Source: Skeletonema tropicum
Lineage: Eukaryota; Bacillariophyta; Thalassiosirophyceae; Thalassiosirales; Thalassiosiraceae
Reading direction: 5' to 3'
Length of the DNA stretch: 64,000 nt
Assembly (NCBI GenBank): GCA_037178625.1
Contig: CM074138.1
Coordinates: 2,356,001 to 2,420,000, forward strand
In this document: piece by piece, positions 54,581-64,000 of the stretch
Position numbering within the stretch: the first letter of the stretch is position 1
Layout of the letters: the number at the start of each line of letters is the position of its first letter
Position numbers and translations under genes: made by a program
Notes under the pieces: generated by a model
Told to the model about the DNA's origin: nothing
The model's database searches: none
Seen by the model: the letters and a program-made list of their open reading frames with translations, nothing else

Positions 54581-56572
54581 TAGGGGGGGGCACACCCCAG
54601 ATATTCGAATTTCAAACTTATTATATTCCATCCAATATTGATCAAATACCTTCGTCTATACCCCCAATAGAAATCCCCAAAGTTTGGTGGTGTTATATCT
54701 TTGCCTTGTGTGGATATCAGCCTCCGTATAGGGGCATTTTTGGCCATCGTGGGATTGGATTTTGAGGCGAGTCGAGTCAAATATGGCGCCATCTGGTTAG
54801 CGAGACGATAGGAATTAGTACATATCGCCAAACACCATCCACTCTTTTATACCAACATACCCACCATGGCGGATTTGACAGTATAGACGTCCTACACATC
54901 ATTATACATAATTACATCAACAATAGAGACCATCATATCATCCTATATGGTATGGTTGGCCATTTTGTGCTTTTATCAGCAGCTCCAACCTGTTTGTCTT
55001 CCGAACACATATCAAAAATAGACATTTTGAGCCGCTCGACTTCCGCCCAGATAGTGAATAATCGATACCACGACCTGTTTCAAACATTTAGGCACCTAAC
55101 CAGTGGTACTGTTCCTTTGTATAACCTTTGAGATGAATTTGGGTGGCTCTTTCGGTGGGTTGTGACGAAGACAGCCGAGTTTTATTGTGTCACCGGTGCC
55201 GATCGTCTCGACCATCGACAACTCAATTTTGGCATCATATTCTACAATATCTAAAATAACTCAGCATTTACAAACCCCAAAACACTTTGATATTGTTTCA
55301 ACTATATTGTAGCAACGTTTGCGCATCATGGTATTGCTGTGAGCTACTGTTTCTATCTAATATATACTCATGTGTGGTGAAATTTGAGCCATCAAAATTA
55401 TTGATTTTTAGCGTTTTGGGCATATAGCGTCCACTTTACGACTTGTTCAACCCCAACTGCTGCGCAACATCGATGATAGTAACTAATAGAAGGGTGTTGT
55501 ATGGTTGAATGGGGTTTGCAGCCCTTGTATTATCCTACATTGGCATCGTATGGCTCCATGCGTTGAGTCGAGAATCATGTTCTGTGGCAGGCTTAGATTA
55601 CACATATCATATCATGTTCTGTTACATATAGCATATAAAGAAGACCTGCTCTAGTCAGACTATATTGGAAGGTGTTGTTTATATTTAAATGCTGTGAATG
55701 AGCTCCACTTTCATAAAAGGAAAAAAGGCGCAGTGATTTTGTTGTATAATTATATGTCGTCCTACCGGTAGAGCGAGATGAATGAGCGGTTATCGTCGCT
55801 TGTATCAGACACTGATCGACTGGAACATCCAATATGATCAATATCATCGATTGGTGCTGTTGTTTGGGTTATGATATGTCCTTAGCATGCATAATTTGCC
55901 ATGAGGAGCTTTCTGAGCTGAGCTGATGTCTCACAATTTTGCATGATATAATTGATTATCATGACCCCACTTCATTAGATCCACCAAACCAAGCTATCAT
56001 CCAACGCCAAATACCCATATAGAGTGTATATTGTAATGTTGATTGATCTATATTCATTGTTCATTCCAATACTGTGATTCATGCGGTGCGTTGGATTTCT
56101 TCTGCTCACCACCCCTTTGATTGCGGCTAAAAGTACTCTTCTTCCTCTTTCTCTTTTTTGGCTTTGGCGCCGCCATTGTGATATCATCATTACTCTCTTC
56201 CATCGTTGCTTTTGTTGCCGCAGAGTTCTCCGCTTGTTGCTTTTGGTGCATCGGCAAGCTCTCCGATGCATTGAGTCTTTTGAAGATCGGAGTTTTGTCG
56301 ACAAGATTGGCTGGTTTTGCAACAAAATCTCCACCGGGTCAGCACTTGAGATCACCAAACTTTTTGGCCGCATAGACCATACCCCCGTCTATGCGGCCAA
56401 ACAGTTTCAAAGTATGAAAACAAGTAATAACAGAGAAAAAGCTGCAAAAGGGTCCTATTTCTTACGCCAATCAGGCGATGGCCAATTTTGGCCATGGTCA
56501 AAAAATTTTGAGAAAATTCTTGGCGCGCACCACTCGTGACTCCCCAAAAAACACAGGGCTTGCTCCCCCCTA
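54581..56572. mobile_element. hAT-like non-autonomous DNA transposon, about 1.99 kb
   Basis: Copy 1 has the empty site GAAGTGTTGGCTGTCG (7712-7727). Here GTGTTGG is present on both sides (54574-54580 and 56573-56579), or AGTGTTGG if the last A belongs to the target. The ends are TAGGGGGGGGCACACCCC and, read inward from the other side, TAGGGGGGAGCAAGCCC. A 7-8 base duplication with TAGGG-type ends fits the hAT superfamily. It encodes no transposase; its short ORFs (up to 152 codons) have no recognisable domain. It holds a perfect hairpin at 56363-56401. Confidence 0.65.
56363..56401. other. Perfect hairpin inside the hAT-like element
   Basis: TTTGGCCGCATAGAC pairs with GTCTATGCGGCCAAA, 15 bp without mismatch, around the 9-base loop CATACCCCC. 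Confidence 0.85.
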
Positions 56573-56834
56573 GTGTTGGCTGTCGATCGAGTGCAATAGT
56601 TGCTAGCGCCAGATTACTTGGCCTGTCTATCTTCGAAGTGAAAGATCTCTAGTGCCCTGAATCTAAGATAATAGTCTGTGTCGGTCGTTGCTCGTGGACG
56701 AAGTTGTTCTGTTGTGGATTGAATACAAATAGTCATTGGCGTGCGGCGGCAGGGCAAGCTTCTCCCGGCTTTCGTGCTCTGATTCCTACCCATGTACAGC
56801 CCACGTACAGAAACGTTACATACATACGCCACGC

Positions 56835-57016
56835 TGTTAGATTACACGTACGTAGATACAAGTAGAGTACGGAAATACTCTAATCATTATCTTTTATTGT
56901 TAGTATCCTCGATCTCCCTACTTCCAATCGATGCTATTGATAGATTAGATAGGAGATAAAAGATAATGATTAGAGTAGTCTTGTATCTACTGTATCTACG
57001 TACGTGTAATCTAACA
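56835..57016 (-). repeat. 3' LTR of the copia element, near-palindromic
   Basis: 182 bp, starting TGTTAGATTACACGTACGTA and ending TACGTACGTGTAATCTAACA, so the canonical TG...CA is extended to a long inversion. Inside, CTCTAATCATTATCTTTTAT pairs with ATAAAAGATAATGATTAGAG. The G-rich tract GTGGGGGGG (57017-57025 in reverse) directly precedes it on the coding strand as a polypurine tract. The partner LTR lies outside the window, so LTR identity is inferred from position behind pol. Copy 1 continues past the junction (7985) without it. Confidence 0.75.
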
Positions 57017-57071
57017 CCCCCCCACAATTCGATATCACATAGTCGATGTCGGATTGTACTAAATAGCATCG

Positions 57072-60000
57072 CTATCTTTCCACTAGGTGACAAATCAAAT
57101 CCCATTTTGCTATGAGTGATTTGACAATTTTGTCTCCAACGTCTTCGTTGTCGTGAGGTGTGTTGTATGAATTATTTGATGTATCCCATATTGTTGTGTT
57201 CGCGTTCTGTTTGGGATTGAATAGATCGCTATATGCCCGCGTATACTGTGGAGGCACATGTCCAAGCAAATAGTCATTGTGGCGATGAAATAACGTGCGA
57301 CTGAGGAGTTTGGTGAGGTGATCCGCGGTATTAACTGTTGTATCGACTCGTTCTAGGACTAGTAGGTCTCGTTCAATCCAATCTGCGAGTGCTCTATATC
57401 TGATGTCTAGATGTCTTGTCCTTGGTGTTGTTTTCTGTGCATTGCCAATTGCTGTGCACGCATCATTGTCCTCACCGATGACCGTCGCTGCCATTTGTGG
57501 TATACCAAGATCCCAAAGTATGCTGCGAATGTATAATATCATTTTTCCTGCTTCATTTGCTGCCATCAATTCGGCTTCCGTAGACGAAAGAGCAACAACT
57601 TCTTGTAGTCTAGTTTTGTACGCTATTGTGCCGCCTGCCATTCGTACACATACCCCTGTGTATGATCTTCTTGTGCGTGGACAGTTTGCCCAGTCAGAGT
57701 CTGCTTGTGCGTTAAGTTCCATTGGCCCGTACTCTTTCCTTTTGTCAACAAATAGCTCGGTGAGAGTGCTTGTAATGGGTGGTCTAGCTTTGGTTGGAAG
57801 GCTCGGATGAGTTGTAGCTCGCCAGTAGTATATTCCATCAGTCTTCGTTTCATTCAGGTACTTCAGCAAATGTCGAACTCCATGGTAGTGAATTTTGTGT
57901 GGGCACGAGCTGAATTGAGAACATTTGACAGCTGCATGTGATACGTCTGGTCTACAGGTAGTCATTGCCCAGATGATTTCCCCTATTCCACTTCGGTATG
58001 AGATTTTCAGCTCTTTCTCCATTTGGCGTTGATATTCTAAGTCTGGTTTCCCGTCTGGTAGGCGTTGTCCATCAGCAGACAGAAAGCTTTCCAGAAACTT
58101 TTTCTTCGTTGGAAGTGGTGTGGCCTTGTTTGCAAGTGGCCATTCTTCTGGTTCCGTCATCCACGCCGCCAAGTGCTTATCCATGATTTTCGTCAGGTAT
58201 GATTCAACAGATATTTTGATGTACTCTGATGTTTGATCGATGTCTACCCCGTTGAACAATTTGAGTAGGCCTAGCCGCTTGATAGGAAAAGTAAGGTGTT
58301 CGTCTATCATATCAAAAATAATATTGGTGATTCTCTCCGCTGGTGCTGCTATGGCAAAATCATCCACTTGCCGTAAGATTAGGACTCTCTCTCCATCGAC
58401 TTCTCCGCTATAGAGACTGGGTTCATGTGTAGTAGGAACAAATCCGATCTCTCGAAGAATTTTATCCGAGTGTTTGGACCATGCTCTTCCTGCTTCTGGA
58501 TGTCCCTGAAAAGCTTTTCGTATAGTAATGACTTCATCCTCTTGGAGCGGTGGTCGGTTCTTGTGTTTCGTCCACCAGTTTTGAAAGGCTTTGTCTGGCT
58601 TTACGTAGCAAAGTTTGGATGGACCTGGTGCTTCTGCGAAGGCATTACTCACGTCCCCTCCAAACAGGAGTTGATTTTCCGCAGCTGCGATTGCGTAGAA
58701 GAGTCTGGACGCTGTCTGGTCAGCACAATTTGCAAACGTCGGGCCTATGATCTCAGCTTGTCCTGCCCTCGGCGATCCATCTATAGCAGCTCTTGATTTT
58801 CGACGTATCTGCACATCACCAGCCAATTTCTTTGCATACGTCCAGACCAAATGAAACACTCCCAAAGGTCGTTTTCCCCGATCAACCGGACCAAATTCCT
58901 TCTCTGCTTGTTTCACTACTTCTGAAAGCTTCACTATGTCACCAAACATTCCTTGCGCATCATACTGATCTAGTTGTTGAAATTCACTTTGCTCCCATTC
59001 GTCCCAGTCATCTTGTTTCATTAGTTTTCCTCGAGTCAATTTGTTTACAGTTGGTAGGCCGTCTACAAAGACATCTCCATCTCGATCATAAAGTGGAGGT
59101 GGTGCCGGCTGTTTGATGATTGGTGGAAGAATTGCTGGACCAAGGAGGTGCTGCCTTGGATTCATCATATCCAAGTTGCATTGAGGGATCCCATTCTCGC
59201 TTAATCCCATTTTCACTTCTGGATGTGAGAGTACTATTTCACATGATGTTGATTTGTGATTATGTAGCTGTAGCAGAACCTCCTGTAGTTGTTGAACTGT
59301 TTCGACTTGGGTGCCATTTATCGCTTTCAGCCACGCTCCCCTCATCTCCGATCTCCATCGCGATATTTTCGCCGCTGGTGTGCTAGGTTGTATGTTGTGG
59401 AGGATGAGTCTTTTCTCTTTCACTAGAAGTTGAAGTCCCGCTGAAGCGTGACGTGTCGGATCGAATCCTTTTAGATCTATTGTTCGAGTGAACTCATCTG
59501 CGTATGGATCGGGTGACATGTAAATTTGGAAAATGTCACGCTTGGAGATATCGTAGTCCTTGAACAGTTTGCTGTATGCTTCTGGGTCAAGTACTGTACC
59601 ACTATAGCAACTTCCATCCACCGAGGCCGCCCGAGCTCCAATACTATTTTGCACTGACGAACTTTCCCATCGTAGTGGTAGCGGCATGTTCATCGCCTTT
59701 CCAACATCTTGCAATGGTGAGCTTTTCTTCGGCATGGATGGATAGGCAAGTTTCTCGCCTGTTTTCATCATTACCGCAGTTATATTTTCTTCGTCAACTG
59801 ACTGTCCCAGATCATAAAGCAGTTGAGCTACTGGCGGACGTTTCTCAAATAGGTACCACGCCTCATCAAACGTAGCATGATGCGATGTTTTTACTATCCC
59901 ACTAATCAAATCCAGATAGACGATGTTTTGATCTGTTGCGCTGAAGCCGAGAAAGATCCCAGAAAAGGAATGCCGATCAAGTTTTGCAGGTCGATTACCT

Positions 60001-61664
60001 GGCTTCTTTACACAGACCCGTGCGCCAAACACTTTGAGGTATTTGAGATTCGGTTTGCGTCCGTACCAGCCTTCGTATGGTGTTATTCCAGTCCTGCTAT
60101 GGACTTGCCTATTGAAAAGGTAGCAGCTATGAAGAAGTGCTACTGACCAATATTGCGGTGGAAGATTGGCTCCATATAAAAGAGCCCGCGTCATCACTGC
60201 CAGTGTATCATTCATTTTCTCTGCTCCTCCATTTTGGGACGGAGAATCTGCACCAGTTGGTTCAACCACATATTGACAGTCTTCTAGGAGGACTTTCCGA
60301 AATTTATCCGACCGTGCCAACTCTCCACCTTGATCCGTCCGAACAATACCACCTTCATTGTGCCCATGCATCTTTAGAAAAGTCTTCACAAAGTCTATTG
60401 GTGGTTCTTTGGACTTGAGGAGAAAGACCCAAGCTTTAGAGGATGCTTCATCGACTACTACCAAGTGTGCATTAAAACCATCAAATGACTTCACTATTCT
60501 ATCGTCAGTTTTGTTGCGCTGTGTAAAGTGCTTGTTACTCGCCCGCATAAATGCTAAATCCATGTAAAATGCTCTTCCAGCTTCATCAAGTCGGACTGCT
60601 GTTTTCCTTGATGGTTGTTTCCGAACTCTTGCTTCTTCTTTCCAGTCAATGTAACGGAAAGGATGGTAATGAAATCGCTTGGGTAGTCCATTGGCTGCCT
60701 CCGTAATTAGATCCAATTGGGTCTCTGAACAATGTCCTAATCTTGCTGCCCATAGCTCAGATTCCACTTGCTGCTTAGGTGTCGCTGGTTGACTAGTATT
60801 CCTACGCACTTTCTCAACTGCTGGCTGATGCACTTGCTCACCTTCTATACTTGGTTCGCTCTCTACTCCTGTAGACATATCTGCTTGGAAATCTTCTCGG
60901 ATACGGTATTTGGCTGTAGGGATATAATACAGATCATTTTGTTTGCATAGTGTAATGCGGAGGGAGTACAATCCAGAATCAGACTCAAATCGAAGGAGGC
61001 CTGGTCGATTATCGTTGTACAACGTTTGAGTACAAGTGGTGTATATCTCGCTATGACGAAGGACTGCTGATGGCGAGACAATTGTTCCTGTTGCCGCCAT
61101 GTTCAAAAACATGGGAGTGTATTCGACTGAGCCTGTTCTTTCGTCAACCAATGGATATAAACCTCGATGAGTACACTTTCCTGTGCTACTTCCATCTTTT
61201 TCTTCCGCTAGTTCCAGTGCAAACGGCTTAATAGCCACGATCTGGATGAGTTGTGACGGATCATTTGTTACATTTATATTCGCTCCAGTATCCGCCAAGT
61301 CTCCTTCATCTTGTTCCTCTGAAGCAACTTTGCATATCGTTCGATTTCCTGATATACCACTTACTTGTGGCATTACTGTATTCCGTACAACTGAGCCCAT
61401 GTATTCTTCCAAGTTCAGGTGCGCCTCTACTGCATAGGGATTCGGGTACAGTTCATTTATCATGGATTGTTCAACCGTATACTCGTACATGTGACTATAT
61501 TCATCTAGTAAGGATGCCATCGGTGCCGGAGTATTCGCCCTCTCCTCCTTTACCTGAGAATGTACTACTCTCTCTGCCCACACCTTTGCCGCTTGCACAT
61601 GTTCTGGTTCCGTAGAGAGTGAAGCAGATGTACTCTTAGAACCGATTGATGAATCTTTCGTCAT
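57072..61664 (-). CDS. Ty1/copia pol: protease, integrase, reverse transcriptase, RNase H
   Basis: 1530 residues, uninterrupted. The protease has LADTGANINV near residue 125. The integrase has a GAG-pre-integrase-like LWAARLGHCS region, then YMDLAFMRA, VRTDQGGELA and QNGGAEKMN, the D, D and E of the catalytic triad. The reverse transcriptase has FGGDVSNAFAEAP (motif A), AFQGHPEAGRAWS and ILRQVDDFAIA (QVDD in place of YVDD). RNase H has QADSDWANC, LSSTEAELMAANEA and GEDNDACTAIGN. Integrase before reverse transcriptase is the copia order. The frame is in phase with gag, separated from it only by one UGA and 41 sense codons upstream of this ATG. Confidence 0.93.
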   Translation of the reverse strand: MTKDSSIGSKSTSASLSTEPEHVQAAKVWAERVVHSQVKEERANTPAPMASLLDEYSHMYEYTVEQSMINELYPNPYAVEAHLNLEEYMGSVVRNTVMPQVSGISGNRTICKVASEEQDEGDLADTGANINVTNDPSQLIQIVAIKPFALELAEEKDGSSTGKCTHRGLYPLVDERTGSVEYTPMFLNMAATGTIVSPSAVLRHSEIYTTCTQTLYNDNRPGLLRFESDSGLYSLRITLCKQNDLYYIPTAKYRIREDFQADMSTGVESEPSIEGEQVHQPAVEKVRRNTSQPATPKQQVESELWAARLGHCSETQLDLITEAANGLPKRFHYHPFRYIDWKEEARVRKQPSRKTAVRLDEAGRAFYMDLAFMRASNKHFTQRNKTDDRIVKSFDGFNAHLVVVDEASSKAWVFLLKSKEPPIDFVKTFLKMHGHNEGGIVRTDQGGELARSDKFRKVLLEDCQYVVEPTGADSPSQNGGAEKMNDTLAVMTRALLYGANLPPQYWSVALLHSCYLFNRQVHSRTGITPYEGWYGRKPNLKYLKVFGARVCVKKPGNRPAKLDRHSFSGIFLGFSATDQNIVYLDLISGIVKTSHHATFDEAWYLFEKRPPVAQLLYDLGQSVDEENITAVMMKTGEKLAYPSMPKKSSPLQDVGKAMNMPLPLRWESSSVQNSIGARAASVDGSCYSGTVLDPEAYSKLFKDYDISKRDIFQIYMSPDPYADEFTRTIDLKGFDPTRHASAGLQLLVKEKRLILHNIQPSTPAAKISRWRSEMRGAWLKAINGTQVETVQQLQEVLLQLHNHKSTSCEIVLSHPEVKMGLSENGIPQCNLDMMNPRQHLLGPAILPPIIKQPAPPPLYDRDGDVFVDGLPTVNKLTRGKLMKQDDWDEWEQSEFQQLDQYDAQGMFGDIVKLSEVVKQAEKEFGPVDRGKRPLGVFHLVWTYAKKLAGDVQIRRKSRAAIDGSPRAGQAEIIGPTFANCADQTASRLFYAIAAAENQLLFGGDVSNAFAEAPGPSKLCYVKPDKAFQNWWTKHKNRPPLQEDEVITIRKAFQGHPEAGRAWSKHSDKILREIGFVPTTHEPSLYSGEVDGERVLILRQVDDFAIAAPAERITNIIFDMIDEHLTFPIKRLGLLKLFNGVDIDQTSEYIKISVESYLTKIMDKHLAAWMTEPEEWPLANKATPLPTKKKFLESFLSADGQRLPDGKPDLEYQRQMEKELKISYRSGIGEIIWAMTTCRPDVSHAAVKCSQFSSCPHKIHYHGVRHLLKYLNETKTDGIYYWRATTHPSLPTKARPPITSTLTELFVDKRKEYGPMELNAQADSDWANCPRTRRSYTGVCVRMAGGTIAYKTRLQEVVALSSTEAELMAANEAGKMILYIRSILWDLGIPQMAATVIGEDNDACTAIGNAQKTTPRTRHLDIRYRALADWIERDLLVLERVDTTVNTADHLTKLLSRTLFHRHNDYLLGHVPPQYTRAYSDLFNPKQNANTTIWDTSNNSYNTPHDNEDVGDKIVKSLIAKWDLICHLVER

Positions 61665-61787
61665 TAATTCAATGTTGTCGCATGGTGAATCATTCAGGTG
61701 TGGAGGTGGTTGTGGAGGTGGTCGAACTATCGCGGCCTCTGTAATGCTATGAGATGGGGCAACCGCCGCAGCAGGTGCCCGTAACCT

Positions 61788-64000
61788 TCAATCTTCACCT
61801 TCATCACTCATACATTCATCCACATACAGCGCATCATCATTGTCGTCCGGATAAAATGAATCCCACTGAATCTCCTCGCAAATTTGATCCTTTGTCAAGC
61901 CTGTTTCATCACTGACCACTCCCAGCAGTTGATAAGTATTTACGTGTGGTCGATTTGTCAGCTTACCATGAAACTTTCGGTCATAATACTCCATTGCTTG
62001 ATCAACTACATCTTTGTTTTTCCGTTCTTGAAGGTATTTGTACAGAAATGCTGACCGACCGAGCTCAATGCAATATGCAGCAGTATGGTTCTTTCTGTGA
62101 CATGCGTCGCACTTACGTCCCAAATTGATGTGCCTGTCAATTTTGCGATGCCTGTGTGGCACGGGCATATGCTTTTCAGTAGGAACTCTGCCACGCCTGG
62201 GTTTGTCTCCTCTCGCGTACGCCTTTTGAACCGTCGGAAGATAGCCTTGAAGTGAGTTGTCTTTGGTACTGTTAGAATATGGTGGAGGAGGACCATAGCC
62301 ATAGGAGTTTGCAGCTGAGTCGGAGTAATAATCATCCAAATATCTTCCGCCTTGAATCCTCATTACTTGGGGATTCATCCTTGCTTGATTATTCGCATCA
62401 TCGATCTGGGCTGCAAGCTTGGTCAGATCCCATTCTCCAGTAGTCGGGACAAAGGTATCTGGAAGAGTATGAATCATCCAATCTGTCATTCCAACGTGCA
62501 TATGCGGTCGAAGTGCTGCTATAAACATTGCTGCCATGTTCTTGATCGAAAACAGTTGACCCCGTTTCTCTGATAGCAGGAAATGTGCATCATACGCTGC
62601 CGCAAATGAGTAAATGTCGCCTTCGTATTGTGGGACCTCTAGCATCTTGGTTAAATTGAAAGCTGACACAACGTGTTTGCCAATCTCCATCAATAACGTC
62701 AATCCACTTTGAGAAGTTGATGCAACACGTTGAACCACTGATTGTAGTTTGGCATCTGTTTGTGCCGCTAAGCTTTTCCTGACAAATTGAAAAAGAGCGC
62801 GATCGTTCTTATCAGTCATGTCGACTCCTAATCCTGGAATTGAGATCCTCCAAGGATGAGCATCAATTTGTACAGCCTCCAATGGAAGTAACGCCATTCG
62901 ATAAGTCTGTACACATTGGACAAGATTTCGCCAGTACGTAACATACGCTGTGTTGTCGAGAGCTTCTAGGGTGGGTAAATCAGTCATCGCCATTGCCTTT
63001 GTGATGTTTGGTCCCAACAGTTTCCCACTATAATCGATCCCACACTGAATAACTCCTGCATGACTATGAATGATCTGCTCTCTGATCTTCGGTCCGCTGA
63101 TGTGCAAATGCTTCTCAAGGAACGTTTCATCAAGGTCAAATACGCCACACTCCAGAGTACCAACATTATCACTGCCTCGACACCATTTCTGGGTCATAGG
63201 ATCAATCTTAGCCTTAACAGAAGAAGGTATATTAATAAACGTTGCTAACTGATCGAGGTCGGCTTGATTCCTCACTGCCTTTGGTGGTCCGCTGTATGCA
63301 TATGGCGGATACTGATAAAAGGGTCCAGCCTGGGGTTGCTGCCACCCACTGATGGGACTTGGGTGTGCTTGCCACTGCTGTTGTTGTCGCCACTGCTGTT
63401 GTTGCTGCTGCTGCTGCTGTGGTGGCTGCCCCATTTGTCCTGGGAGCTGCTGCTGCATTACAGGTGTCGAAGGTTGTGGTTGCTGCCACATCTGGCCGGG
63501 TGGCTGCTGCTGCTGCGCTGGAGGTGCTGCAAGTGAAGGTGCCGCTGCTTGTTGCTTCTGCTTTTGACCCAATTGAGGATCATTGTGGGGTTGCGACTTT
63601 TGTTGATTGGTGAGAAACTCAGCCAGCGTGTTACCTTTCTTTAGGTATTCGATTTTAACCATTGTCACTCCAGTGAGATCAGTAGTAGGATTCCAATCGC
63701 CACCAAATACTCCCATCTTGAAGCCCTCTCGGATTCGCGTGAAAGGCACATCTCTCGGCAATTTTCCATCATCAATCATGCTCTTCGGAATATAGAAGGG
63801 CCATTTGTCCTTTGGGGCAGTATCCTCTCCTTCATTGTGTACCACTGCTGCAGGCTGCGTTGTAGTAGTCTCCATTGAATCATTTAGACCGCCAGCCATT
63901 TCCACTACCTCCGTCTCCTCTGGATCTTTTGGTCCAATATGCTTCCTCTGCTGTGCAACCTTCTCTTCAGCAGTCAGCTCATCGTCACCTATTTCCTCCC
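61788..64000 (-). CDS. Ty1/copia gag (5' end beyond the window)
   Basis: The frame is open through the right edge; the GTG at 63903-63905 is not a real start. The N-terminal half is acidic and then Gln-rich (runs of QQQQQQQQQ and PPGQMWQQPQPS near residues 120-190), followed by the capsid-like part (AFNLTKMLEVPQYEGDIYSF, GMTDWMIHTLP). A zinc knuckle CDACHRKNHTAAYC (CX2CX4HX4C) lies near residue 610, used for RNA packaging. It ends CMSDEGED followed by TGA at 61788-61790. The next 41 codons in the same frame are sense and lead into the pol ATG. Confidence 0.85.
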   Translation of the reverse strand, partial: EEIGDDELTAEEKVAQQRKHIGPKDPEETEVVEMAGGLNDSMETTTTQPAAVVHNEGEDTAPKDKWPFYIPKSMIDDGKLPRDVPFTRIREGFKMGVFGGDWNPTTDLTGVTMVKIEYLKKGNTLAEFLTNQQKSQPHNDPQLGQKQKQQAAAPSLAAPPAQQQQPPGQMWQQPQPSTPVMQQQLPGQMGQPPQQQQQQQQQWRQQQQWQAHPSPISGWQQPQAGPFYQYPPYAYSGPPKAVRNQADLDQLATFINIPSSVKAKIDPMTQKWCRGSDNVGTLECGVFDLDETFLEKHLHISGPKIREQIIHSHAGVIQCGIDYSGKLLGPNITKAMAMTDLPTLEALDNTAYVTYWRNLVQCVQTYRMALLPLEAVQIDAHPWRISIPGLGVDMTDKNDRALFQFVRKSLAAQTDAKLQSVVQRVASTSQSGLTLLMEIGKHVVSAFNLTKMLEVPQYEGDIYSFAAAYDAHFLLSEKRGQLFSIKNMAAMFIAALRPHMHVGMTDWMIHTLPDTFVPTTGEWDLTKLAAQIDDANNQARMNPQVMRIQGGRYLDDYYSDSAANSYGYGPPPPYSNSTKDNSLQGYLPTVQKAYARGDKPRRGRVPTEKHMPVPHRHRKIDRHINLGRKCDACHRKNHTAAYCIELGRSAFLYKYLQERKNKDVVDQAMEYYDRKFHGKLTNRPHVNTYQLLGVVSDETGLTKDQICEEIQWDSFYPDDNDDALYVDECMSDEGED

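Noticed and set aside
63352..63613. Plus-strand ORFs rich in Cys, Val and Ala
   Set aside because: They are antisense readings of the CAG/CTG-rich Gln tract of gag.

Overview
The window looks like nuclear DNA of a diatom or a close stramenopile relative. The grounds are a Ty1/copia element of the kind common in diatoms, arrays of ankyrin repeats built on an EYPDALKEKD-like core, a DUF3431 protein, a BspA-like leucine-rich repeat protein and short GT-AG introns. The organism call is inference. No tRNA, rRNA or CRISPR array was seen. Very little here is intact host gene; most of the sequence is transposable elements and the host genes they have broken.

The main structure is one locus present twice in direct orientation. 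Copy 1 is 1-7985. It holds the 5' end of an ankyrin-repeat gene, then a second gene with ankyrin, EF-hand and protein kinase domains and a C-terminal CaaX box, then a pogo-type transposon and a Harbinger-like MITE. Copy 2 holds the same blocks in the same order but is spread over 18146-56834, because it has been opened by three Helitron-like elements (20033-24485, 24500-28684, 28978-34503), a 13.9 kb element with 181 bp terminal direct repeats (34770-48662) that itself contains an 8 kb LINE (35032-43062), and a hAT-like element (54581-56572). Each of these insertions can be checked directly, because copy 1 or the sister element shows the empty site. Copy 1 has only one private insertion, a 1.1 kb segment with a gag-like ORF (4534-5673).

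Between the copies (7986-18145) lie a DUF3431 membrane-anchored protein, an intron-containing multi-pass membrane protein whose 3' end is lost to a Penelope-like retroelement, two decayed Penelope-like copies in inverted orientation, and a BspA-type LRR gene. After copy 2 (56835-64000) there is a minus-strand copia retrotransposon with its 3' LTR, polypurine tract, pol and most of gag. Its 5' end lies beyond the window.

The most interesting item is the Helitron-like family. Three copies insert at AT dinucleotides and have asymmetric GC-rich ends. All share a spliced cargo gene of unknown function, and one copy carries a tandemly duplicated PIF1-type helicase C-terminus. Other points are an in-frame UGA between gag and pol of the copia element, a near-palindromic LTR, different nonsense mutations in the two kinase copies with a patch of high divergence between them, and a 5' flanking block shared by the two ankyrin genes. 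Assembly of two haplotypes in tandem is an alternative to true duplication and is flagged below.
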